This document shows positions 54,657-64,000 of a stretch of 64,000 nt of DNA, in pieces (the stretch's first letter is position 1; the number at the start of each line of letters is the position of its first letter). The stretch is from Keithomyces neogunnii (taxonomy: Eukaryota > Ascomycota > Sordariomycetes > Hypocreales > Clavicipitaceae), in the NCBI GenBank assembly GCA_020975405.1, contig JAIOWQ010000001.1, forward strand, positions 4,340,001 to 4,404,000. The letters run 5' to 3'. A program made the translations under genes and the position numbers. The notes under the pieces were generated by a model. The model made no database searches, was not told the DNA's origin, and was given only the letters and a program-made list of their open reading frames with translations.

Positions 54657-57054
54657 TTATAATTCAATCAGCGCTTCCTCTTGCGCGGGTCTCTTCATGG
54701 CTTCATGTTGGGGCACTAATGGTAATGGCTGCGTATGCTCTGTATAATCCCAAGACTGAGTTGCTGGCGGCTGGTGAAGAGGTTGTTGACCACTGGGCTG
54801 TGGCCAGTATTGCTGTTGAGTCATCGGAACTTGCTGACTATGAGACTGATGGTGAGGATGTGAAGGCCGGCGCCCAGGCTGGGCTGGTTGAGGTTGAGAC
54901 GCTGTCGGTATTACGTGAGTAGGATGAGCCACCGAAGAGGCCTGCTGGTATTGCAGTGATTGCTGGAGGTTAGGATATGGCGATTGTCTCGAATCCGCAG
55001 CTGCTCCAGGAGAAGACGGACCAGAGGGCGCCTGCACAGCCTGTTGATGCTGCGGGTCAAAGGAGTGTGAGGTACGACGTTGGATTGAGGGTTGGGCGAG
55101 ATCCTGCTGCGGGGTTGGTATCCTTTGCGCTGGTTCTGATGCAGGCACCTGCTGCGGTTGAAATGGATCCAGAGGAGCAGACGGAACTTGTGTTTGCCAA
55201 CTGTCACTTCTCTGCGGTGAGGCATATTGGCCGTGTTGAGGCTCTGACACCTGATTGTACGTGGCGAACTGAGGTCGAGGGGTTGCTTGGAGGGGCTGAG
55301 GTAATGGTTGCTGATATTGTTGCGCGAGGGGTGCCTGCAAGTTTGAAGGGGCGGCTTGTCCAGTATAGAAGCTTTCGGCTACACCAATATTGGCGGGAAG
55401 TTGTGGAGGCATGGGAGAGTACGGGGCCGCAGGTTGATGAGGAGCGGGCAGGTTGTAACCACCTAGGTGTTGCTGGCTATAAGCTTTCGAAAGACGTTCC
55501 TCGAGCATACGGTCGTAATAGCGAACAACGGTGGAAAGTTTAGCATGAAGATCGAGCAAGGTATCTTTGAAGTCAAGTTAACGAGGTGTCGTTTTGTTGA
55601 AAAGCGTTATAGATGCACCCACCATGTTTGCTCATGGTCTCGCCATATGTCCTTGCCAGCTTGGGACGCAAAGTACCGATACTATCGTAGAGTTCTTGAA
55701 TTTGTGGCTCCCGCAGTATTGTGCCTGGTGGTTGGGTTTGAAGTCGGTCAACTAGAGTGGCAAATAAATTGATATTTTCCGCCTCCACAGGAGTCAACTC
55801 GTAGTCATTTTTAGGAAGAACAAATAATGCCGAAGATGCGCCGATGTTAGAGGTCAATGTTTGTTGTTTAAGCGCTGCAGCGTGTCTCTGCTTTTGTTCT
55901 TCCATGTCGGCCAACGATGCAGCAATCGCAGCTTTCAGATCTGCATCATCGTCGTCGTCCTGCTTTACCGCACTCTGAGTTGCCTTGGTGTCGTCCGCTT
56001 TTGGTTTCACATGGCCTCTTGAGTTATTTTGAACCTCTTCGAGGCTCATTGCGAGGGCTTTCTTCAAGTCTTCGTCAAAGCCGTCATCCACACGGGCACT
56101 ACGAGGTTGCATAGCCGACGTACTTCGAGTTTTGTGCGGATATGTGGGTGATCGATCAGGTGGGCCAAGTTCCTTGTACCCCTTGCCTGTGAGCTTCCCA
56201 TAACAGCCGTCATCCACTCGGACTGGCACATGAATGCCCAGATGCGGCAATGGCGTTGTCTTGCTGGAGCATTGCTGGTCAAAACAGTTACCACAGTTTC
56301 TACAATGATGCTTTCGGTTCGTAAAGGTAAAGGCGGTTCGACAGCGCATGCAAACATCGGAGTCGGCCCATTCGGGAGGCTACGACAAAGACATGTTAGT
56401 AATTGTCAAGGGAATGTGTGTCCAGTCTGTCATACCGCACTGCTGTCAATCATGCTGCTAGCCACGTTTATTCGTGGAGGAAATTGGTATCCGTCTCGTT
56501 GTAGCGATCTGTAAACCTCGTTGATATAGGACAGTTCCTGTCTGCTTTCAGTGGCCACAGCCCATTGTTGAATAAGTTCAAGGATTTTGGCCTTGACGTC
56601 GGCATTCACGGCAACGGCTCCGATCGCCTGGAGAAGTGATACCAGGTTGTCCATGAACTCACGCGAGGCGATCTCGGTAAGAAAATGTGATCCGCCGTTC
56701 TTGATACATGTATCGGTGAGCTGGTGGAGGCAAAGTGTCAGCAAGTCTGAATATTGTGCCAGCAGCCAAGCCCTGTCGTACATTCAAGGCACTCAACTGA
56801 GTGTTTGGGTTCTTGTTTCCGATTCGATTCTTGAGGGATCGCATGGCCTCCTTGGGAGCCACTGTCTTGGATCTGATGACATCGGAGATTTCGAGGTTCA
56901 AAGCAATGTCCTCCCTGCAAGACTTGTCAGCAGAGAGGTAGCAGCATGAGCTGGACGAGACGGGGAATAATGATGCTCACAAGCTGCTGCTTGTTGCCTT
57001 GTCAATCTGCTCGTCCAGGGCCGTATTAGCCGAGGATGACCACCAGCTCATCAT
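54657..57054 (-). CDS. vps27: ESCRT-0 subunit Vps27
   Basis: An endosomal sorting protein that binds PI3P and ubiquitinated cargo and starts multivesicular-body formation. Exons: 57054-56981, 56914-56782, 56720-56436, 56379-55623, 55564-54657, giving 718 residues. The VHS domain (DVIRSKTVAPKEAMRSLKNRI, LTDTCIKNGGSHFL) fills about 1-145. FYVE follows from about 165, with WADSDVC, RKHHCRNCG and RVDDGC. Two UIMs are visible, DEDLKKALAMSLEE and DADLKAAIAASLAD. A helical segment (DLHAKLSTVVRYYDRMLEERL) fits the Hse1-binding region. The long Gln/Pro-rich tail has PSAP, the ligand type for the ESCRT-I UEV domain, and ends ALIEL, a clathrin box. All introns keep phase. The start is MMSWW; either of the two ATGs is possible. 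Confidence 0.95.
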
Positions 57055-58587
57055 AGTGATACGGGATGCGCGGGGGCTGGTTAAATGGGTAGATGATGAT
57101 GCCGGATGGTGGGAAGTTGGGAGGGTTGGAGGTTAGTCGCAACAGCTGTTGAAAAGCAACGAGGCGATGCACAGGCGGGGCGCACTGTGCTTCAGCTAAA
57201 AGGACGGAGGATATATGACGATGCGCCGCCGTCTTGCCAGCTATGAAGTTTGTTTGAAAGTGGATGGCAGATGACAGCCTTGCAGCTCGGTTTCGAGGAG
57301 ATGAGTTGGTTACGTGGGCACCAAGTGTTGCGTCAGGGAAGTGGAGAAAGGTGTGGCCTCTGGAGACCCGGCCAATAGGAGATGCGTTTTTGAGGTGGCG
57401 AGCATAGACAAAGATGATTTATTGCCTAGGCGGCTCTACGGAGTACCTACCAACAGTTTCTCAGGTTGAAGCAACCACACTCACACTGATGATGAACTTG
57501 AATCAAGAGCCAGGTTGTTTGTTTGGTTTACTTTGATAGTTCTTGTCGTGCTGAAGTGACATGAGCCCGTTTAAGTGATAAGCACCGCTTTCGTGGAGCT
57601 GAGGTCTAAGAATATAGATCTCTCCGTGCCTGTTGGTCTCGTTTGCACTCGGGCAACGGCAAGGACCATGCGCATGCTGGGACGCTCAGAGCGAGGGAGT
57701 CTGCATCAAGACATGTGCTAAATACAGAGTTAAAAGAGGCCCGGCGCCGATATGAATGTTGAACATGGAACTCCATGACCCTTTCTCTGTCGGATGTGTT
57801 TGTCAGTGCTTTGGTAAGCAAAACAATGGGTCCGCTCAAGTGCCACCTTGTCGTTGCTCATGCGGGGCCCATTGTTAGGCTAGGTACTGAGGTACTCCGT
57901 ACCTAGGTACCTACCATGGCGCGCCACCCCTGTTTTTGGTGACAGGTTTGGTGACAAAGTGCTGTCTTGTAATCAATTTATAATAGTCATGTGGGCTGTA
58001 TCATAATTTTTATCTATTGCAAGACAGCAGTTTGTTACCAGAACTGTCACCAAAAACAGGGGCCGCGCGCGAAGGTACTTAAGTAAGGTATCGTAGAGGA
58101 ATCACTTATGGAGTACCTGTCTCCAGGTCTCCTCCCCACGCTGGCGCTTCGCCTCACATCTTCACTCAAGCAACATCTCGCCAGGTTCCCCTTCGTTGGC
58201 CGGCTGCAAATATACCACTGTGAGAAGTCATCGTAAACGAAAACTCTTAGTTCTGCCTACTGGGAAGGTTCTTGCGCGTGCACGAGCTCACACGACCATC
58301 CAGCGGACCAGCAACCTCTCAACCAGCCGTTGGCCCGACTCCAACGGCAAGTTACGACTTCAAGACGGAGCAAGAAGATTGCGACGGAATATCAGAGCCG
58401 CGAGGGCTCATCACTGATTCGACCCGTTCTCGAAAAATCTTATAAACCACATTTCTGTCTGTTAAACTGAGCGATGAACCACCGAACAATTCTGATTGCG
58501 ATAACACAAAATCCCTACTGATGAGGTCTAAGCCGTCCTTGGCCTGCGCTTGCTGAGAATCAGTCACCTGTCGCAAACAGAGTTTTC
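57055..58587. other. Divergent intergenic, Vps27 / deubiquitinase promoters
   Basis: The two genes start 1.5 kb apart on opposite strands. The interval includes a MITE-like hairpin (57927-58062) and, just left of it, TACCTA and GTACTCCGTA motifs (57880-57915). Small open frames have no family features. Confidence 0.5.
57927..58062. mobile_element. MITE-like inverted-repeat element
   Basis: Two 43-bp arms (57927-57969 and 58020-58062) are inverted copies with about four mismatches, starting CCCCTGTTTTTGGTGACAG, around a 50-bp A/T-rich spacer. It has no coding capacity. G/C-rich GCGCGCC and CCGCGCGC flank it, so the inverted symmetry may extend further. No clear target duplication is seen. Confidence 0.75.
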
Positions 58588-61500
58588 ATGGCCGCAAACG
58601 CAAATCATAGGCATAGTGTGCCTCCGGGAGGCTATCATGGGAATGGAATCTCTCACACAGGGCCTCGGCCGGTGGCACCTCTGCCTCACGTACACGATCT
58701 CGTCGCATTTCCGAAAGATGTAAACCCAAACCAGTCCCTCAAAAAATTGTTGGAGCAGGCCGAGAGCTCTTTCCGTCAATCAGAGATGCATCGTGACTTC
58801 AAGCGCCCCGCCATTGCTTTGAAGGATTACGTCAAGGCCTTTGTCATCGCTGTAGAGATGGTCCAGAAACACCAAGAGTATCCCGCCATGATGTCCAAAC
58901 AGGGAGAAGCCTTTCTTCTACACAAGGCTCTCTTATCCAAGATCAATCTCAAAAGCGAGATATACAACCAAATCAAGCAAGATATCATTGCTGACAATCA
59001 AAGAACCGGCGTTCAGCCCATGCTCAACACGCCAATTGTCACATGCACAAATACGTCGGCACCTCCTCTTTCTACGACAATAAATATCGAGGCGTCGTCA
59101 TTACAGCAACTTCCCAGCGGCGGTTTTCCCGCCAAGTCAAAGCCAGCTGTGCACCCGAAGCCTGCGTCTCTTCACGGAAATGCTATTCCCCGAAGACACA
59201 ATCGTACCGGTTCTGCCAATAACGTCACATTGGACCTGGCTGCTCGGTTCGCCAACCTCAGAGGGCCGCAGCCATCCCCCGGTCAAGACCCTCGAATTAA
59301 GACGTATTCAATTGTTCCCGAGAAACCGGCAGGCCCAAGACAAATGCCGTCTCCCTCCCCCCCAACAATAAAGACCAATGCGAGTCACAATGCTGCTCTT
59401 CCCAAGCTTCCTGATGCTATATACAGCCCAGTGCGGGGCAGTGTTTCCGGAGAGGCAGCACGATTGCCTACAAGCATGCCCAGAGGACGCTTCAGCCGCA
59501 CAGCTTCGTCTGCGTCGATTGCCGGAACTTCCAATGCGAACCAACCGCGGCAGAGCGGAGAATACTTTCAACCCGTTCCTCCAAGTGCTTCTGCAAAATC
59601 TGACTCATCGGATAAAGAGCTCAAAATTCCCAAAGGCAATACCATCACTCCTGAGGAGCTAATCAATGTCAGGAGGGCCAAAGCGTCTATTCTCTTCATC
59701 GACGTCCGGTCTCGGGAAGCGTTTGACGAAGGCCATATTATGGCTGTCTCGACTATTTGCATCGAACCCAGCATCTTGGAACGGGAGAACATAACATGCA
59801 GCGACATCTCAGATAGCTTAGTGCTGTCTCCCAACACAGAGCACTCGCTGTTTGAGAAACGACAGTTTTATGACTTGGTAATCCTTTACAACCAAAATTC
59901 CGACAGCATTCCAAAATCTGACAAGGACCCGCGTGATCTCGCTGTCTGGTCATTGAATCGCGCGTTGGTCGAGCTGAACTACGGCCAAGAACTGAAGAAT
60001 CCACCCAAGCTTTTAAAAGGTGGCATTGATGCGTGGACTGATTTGTACGGTGCTGGTTCCCTTAAATCGACCATAACCGCAACTATCGACACGAAACGCA
60101 CCATTGGTAAGCGTCAACCGCTGATCCAACGAAGAGGATCAAAATACGTCTTCAACCCATTACCTGAAAAGGATGTAGAGACGTTTCGAAAAGGTCTGGA
60201 GAACAACGCCGCGCCGCTATCCTTTCCTCGCACCAGGGACGAGTTTCTAAGGTCTCCTGCGTCGCAAGAGCAGCAATCAATGACATCAGCTATATCTGCC
60301 GAGTCGCGATACAAGCACGAATTTACGAGTCGATTCGGCTCCCCTTCACATATGCTAACCCCGCCAACTCGACCACAAGCCGCAGTACAACGTTCTAGCC
60401 ACAGCAATTTGTCTCAGGATGATCATTATGACCATGAACCTTCAGACCAGGTATCGATAGTGCCAACAAAAGTGTATACCGGCCTTAATAATCCAGGGAA
60501 CTGGTGTTATGCAAATAGCATTCTGCAATCTCTCCTTGCCTCGCCTAACTTTGGGAGAGAGCTCGCCGATTCTGAATGGGTGAAGCGATATAAGGACCAG
60601 GTACCCAGGAACTCTGATGAGAAGATGAATCAACCGCAACTTATGATTCAAATGTTATCTAATATATTTTACTGGATGAGCTCCGGCAAGTTCCAAACCA
60701 TGAAAGCGCAAATGTTGATGGTAAGTATGTGTAGTAATGCCTCTGATGCTAAAGACAGGAAACAAGTACCTTGTTGACGTGACGCGCGTTAGGAATATTC
60801 GAAACATCTATGCGAGGCTGGCAATCCCAAAACAAAGTTTGGGGGCAGGGACCAACAAGACGCACAGGAGTTTATGGCCTTTTTAATGGATCAACTTCAC
60901 GATGAGACAAACCTTAGGCGCGATCGCAATGGCCCAGTTGATCAGCCTGATGCTAAAGGAAAATATCTTATTCAGGCCGCCGCACAATACTGGGAGAATT
61001 ACAAGCGATGGAATGACTCCATCATTGATCAATATTGGCGTGGACTTCAGCTGTCCACGGTCAAGTGCCATCACTGTTCCACACAGACTTATACTTTCTC
61101 GCAATTTGAATCATTAGGTGTCAATGTGTCAGGAAGCTGTAGCATGACTCTCGCGGAAGCTCTGCGGCAAGCTAATGCGGGCGACGAGGTCGACGACTTT
61201 TTCTGCAATACCTGCAAAAGTCCGCGGCCGGCTAGAATATCAGAATCTCTGGCGCGAATGCCATCCCTTCTTTGTGTTAGCTTCCGTCGATTCCAGGTCA
61301 ATGAGAGAGGGGTCATGAAAGCAACTGGTGTTGTTACCTGGGACTTCAACGACTTCGATTTCACACCGTACTTTCTCAACTCAGTTTCGGACTGGAAGGA
61401 CAGCTCGATACAAGATAGAGCATTCTACGGGCCCTTCCGATACGAGTGCTACGCAGTGATAGTCCATGCTGGACGAAGCATAGACAGTGGGCATTACTAC

Positions 61501-61677
61501 GTTTACGTGCGTGATTCGAGCACTCACGACCCATATGCTTGGCTTTGCTGCAATGACAGCACCGTAACCAAAGTTCGCATTGGTAGCAGGGACCAAGCAG
61601 ACGGCCAAAACAAAGTTTTTAGACAAGGTTCGGACACAGTTCCGTATCTGGCTTTTTTCAGGAGGAAAAGCGCATAA
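58588..61677 (+). CDS. DOA4: Ubiquitin-specific protease, Doa4/USP8 type
   Basis: A cysteine protease that removes ubiquitin from cargo at late endosomes. Exons 58588-60720 and 60793-61677 give 1005 residues. A USP8-dimerisation-like helical region lies near 45-140 (SLKKLLEQAESSFRQSE, YVKAFVIAVEMVQKH). A long polar linker precedes a rhodanese domain near 350-490 (ILFIDVRSREAFDEGHI, LKGGIDAW). The catalytic domain starts near 629: Cys box GLNNPGNWCYANSILQSL with Cys near 640, QQDAQEFMAFLMDQL, zinc ribbon CHHC and CNTC, His box SIDSGHYYVYVR with His near 945, then CCNDSTVTK. All catalytic parts are intact. The 72-bp intron joins AQMLM to EYSKHLCEAGN. Doa4 is recruited by ESCRT-III/Bro1, so it shares a pathway with the neighbouring Vps27. 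Confidence 0.93.
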
Positions 61678-62629
61678 GCGGCGTGTTGGCATATCATGAG
61701 CCTTTTCTGAATGTTTCACTCTTGCTTCGAGTCACCGATGGCACCATTTGTCGCTCATCGTTCCGTTATTTGCAATTCATGGCGAAAAGATCCTACTGCA
61801 TATTTTGTTCGATTTCCCTTCTTCGCCAGCGGGCCTGCTTCAACATTGCACGTATACTTATCACAAGCGAAGGTTGGTTAAGAGAATCCTGTTTCTTTCC
61901 GCTTATCAGTAGGCATTGGGAAGCGCCACATGTATCCATGTAAAGGCGATGATTATCTTATGAAGTAATCTGCTTGTGGTCATTTCCTGCGAAAGATGGT
62001 ACTACTATATAGTTTAATATGGAGGCATTTAGGAAGCCGAATCACACCCTCCTATATGTCAAGCCGATTGCACTTATTGTGATTTTTTTGCTCGTCTAGG
62101 TGCAGATTGTCAAGTCAATCGTGCTCGGAGTTGCCGGCGCACATTACACGGACTTTACTTGAACACTAATCCGAGTGATATCCAAGTCCCCAAGCCCTAA
62201 ATGCTTTCCACTTTTTTCCTTTTTTTTTTTCCGTGTGGCGGCTGAGCCCCTTTTCTAGTTATCCGAATCTCACGTAAGAACCCAAACTCCTTCTCGTCAA
62301 TATAACCCAACCTTTTTATCGAGTGTCTTGTGTCGAATTGAAATGTTATTATGTAAATGCTTCGTGGTATTTCGAAAGAGCTCTCGCGTGCCACGATCAC
62401 TTTCGGTTGAGATTTTAAAGCGAAGATCCTCACTATAGGTCAGCTTGCGAAGAGTGATGGCCTGAGGATGTTGCATGGGCAGCTATCTTCTCAAGAAGTG
62501 TCTCAGGTTAAAAGCATTTATCTCTGGGCCTGATATGACAGTACGATCTAGGGAGGGGCGGTGTATAACATAAGAGTTCTTGGGCCTTAATTACCCGGCA
62601 CCTTAAGGTAGAAATTCTACGACGACGAG
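61678..62629. other. Intergenic, no gene seen
   Basis: Downstream of the deubiquitinase gene. Short frames only; a T-run lies at 62217-62231. The right end is the ACGAG target site of the solo LTR. Confidence 0.5.
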
Positions 62630-62869
62630 TGTTACGTGCCGGAATCCCTACAACTATGTTTGTAGGGATTGACGTACTTGAGGTTGAATTAGGTGTAATA
62701 GAGGTCAAGTTCATCAAATGCGTAATAAAAGACAAAGTGCAGGTACTGTTCTGTATGTTGTAAGATTCTTGTTCATTCCATCTATCTAGGGGTCGGAGTT
62801 GACCATTTATACGCTGTGTTAGTCACGTGAGCCACCTCCAGTGTACTTGTCACGGTCTGTATCGTAACA
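62630..62869 (+). repeat. Solo LTR with perfect ACGAG target duplication
   Basis: A 240-bp copy from TGTTACGTGCCGGAATCCC to ATCGTAACA. ACGAG lies on both sides (62625-62629 and 62870-62874). Not RIP-mutated and close to the family consensus, so it is a recent insertion reduced to one LTR by recombination. Confidence 0.95.
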
Positions 62870-63115
62870 ACGAGGATCTGGCAACCTTGTAGGTTATTGC
62901 CCTACAAAGTTGAGTTTATGATGGAAGATTCAAAAAATCTGCGACTGGAATCTACGTATTGTATAGTTTGGGCATGGGATCGATCACCTACCTAGTCTTG
63001 GGAATGTAGAGAATAAGCCCAAGCCGAAAGCCAGGATATATCGTCGTACTTAATGATGACAGTTTAGAAGCCTGGAGCATAATTATCCACAGTAAAATAT
63101 TATGCTATCGCAGTC

Positions 63116-64000
63116 CTAGATTGTGTTCCCACTATCGTGCCAAAGATCTGTTGTGGCGGCCATGCTTAATTCGTTGAGCCAGAATGTTGTGCTGACCACG
63201 TGAAGCTGTTCCAAATAGAATTCAGCACAACGACCCTTATCATTACCACTTGAAATATCCTTCTCATACTGATTGAAGAGCCTGCAGGATGCTTCATCTA
63301 GTTTATCAAGCCCCTGCAGGGGTGTTAGTATAATTGTCGTGTCCGAACGATCCATTCCAGACTTGGTCATTTGCATCTTTTGTAGGACCATATCCAGTGA
63401 CCTCGACTCCTCATTTTCACGGACTACTTCTACTCTATCAAAGGATTTCAGCCGTTTCGGCGTATTCTGCACATATGGGGGAAATGGAAGCTTGCGCCGC
63501 TGAGGCATTAGCCGTCTAAAATCAGCAGGCGGGGGAGAACCAGATTCGCTGATGGAAGCACTAGCAGCCCGCTGTAAGCCCAGAGATAATGGGAGCCCCC
63601 TGTGACTTGTATCCCTGCGCGTTGTATCTTTCGATAAAGAGATAGAGCGCGTGAAATAACGGTGAGGATGGTCGGGCATCATATTGGTTGCCGTGGAGAT
63701 GGTGGCCTTCGAAAGTCCAGCTTGGGGCGGATCTTGATCCTCTTGACTCGTTGTCTTCTTTATCGGGCACTGGGCATTCGGTCTGTTTAAAGTGTCGGTT
63801 CTCTTGACCGAGAAAAGCTTGTAGGGGTTGAGATACGACGAATCGTCTGGTCCAACAACCGGTATCACGCTGGCGTTTGCCGCATCCTGAAACTTGAAAT
63901 CCCGGCTAAAACTCTGCAATCTCTCTAATACCTCGTCAAAGATAGTTTCTCTTTCAGCTTTGCCATTTGAAGCCGGGCCAGAAGGTTCGCTGCACAGGGC
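63116..64000 (-). CDS. Unrecognised protein, C-terminal part (5' end outside window)
   Basis: An open frame of 294 residues runs without a stop from the window edge to a stop at 63116. I do not recognise the family. The first part is polar and disordered in character (NPYKLFSVKRTDTLNRP, RYFTRSISLSKDTTRRD). It has a basic patch (RRKLPFPPYVQNTPKRLK), then a more ordered, partly helical C-terminus (SLDMVLQKMQMTKSG, LDEASCRLFNQYEKD, AEFYLEQLHVVSTTFWLNEL). The composition suggests a nuclear or regulatory protein, but that is a guess. Codon texture is like real genes and the length supports a true CDS. Whether an intron lies upstream cannot be seen. Confidence 0.7.
   Translation of the reverse strand, partial: ALCSEPSGPASNGKAERETIFDEVLERLQSFSRDFKFQDAANASVIPVVGPDDSSYLNPYKLFSVKRTDTLNRPNAQCPIKKTTSQEDQDPPQAGLSKATISTATNMMPDHPHRYFTRSISLSKDTTRRDTSHRGLPLSLGLQRAASASISESGSPPPADFRRLMPQRRKLPFPPYVQNTPKRLKSFDRVEVVRENEESRSLDMVLQKMQMTKSGMDRSDTTIILTPLQGLDKLDEASCRLFNQYEKDISSGNDKGRCAEFYLEQLHVVSTTFWLNELSMAATTDLWHDSGNTI

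Noticed and set aside
54977..55543. A 188-residue plus-strand frame opposite Vps27
   Set aside because: It is the antisense shadow of the Gln/Pro-rich Vps27 tail.

Overview
This window comes from a filamentous ascomycete (Pezizomycotina). Genes are split by short introns of about 50-130 bp with GT...AG borders and CTAAC/CTGAC branch sites. The gene set includes TRAPPC11, a Grg-1/CCG-1 homologue, a Yap1-type AP-1 factor and a DUF3632 protein. A retroelement is mutated in the way repeat-induced point mutation (RIP) mutates repeats. The look of the proteins suggests Sordariomycetes, probably Hypocreales, but nothing here proves that rank.

Left part (1-24 kb) is ordinary euchromatin: an edge-truncated 14-TM drug/H+ antiporter, TRAPPC11 (TRAPPIII tethering), mitochondrial ribosomal protein mL41, an alpha/beta hydrolase with a long disordered tail, Tsr2 (40S maturation), a BSD-domain protein, a Grg-1-like stress/starvation protein, the AP-1 bZIP oxidative-stress regulator, and an AGC/YANK kinase. 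From 23.7 to 30.2 kb lies a long stretch with no supportable gene.

Middle part (30-40 kb): a short-chain dehydrogenase and a kynurenine-formamidase-like hydrolase sit beside a wrecked biosynthetic locus. There is a frameshifted MFS transporter remnant on the minus strand and, diverging from it, a badly decayed highly reducing polyketide synthase whose KS, AT, methyltransferase and KR motifs are still legible in order over about 4.5 kb. An intact DUF3632 gene and a RING-finger gene with a probable GC-AG intron follow.

Transposon island (40.2-54.6 kb): a full-length Ty3/gypsy chromovirus with 240-bp LTRs and a perfect ATAGG target duplication is extremely AT-rich and stop-riddled. It keeps protease, RT, RNase H, integrase and chromodomain signatures plus about 2.8 kb of extra sequence after pol. 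Around it are solo and nested copies of the same LTR, mostly unmutated, and two other repeat families present on both sides.

Right part (54.6-64 kb): Vps27 (ESCRT-0) and a Doa4/USP8-like deubiquitinase lie divergently and act in the same endosomal ubiquitin pathway. A MITE-like hairpin sits between them. A young solo LTR with ACGAG duplication and the C-terminal part of an unrecognised protein end the window.

All exon borders were read by eye from splice consensus and reading-frame continuity; no transcript or database evidence was available.
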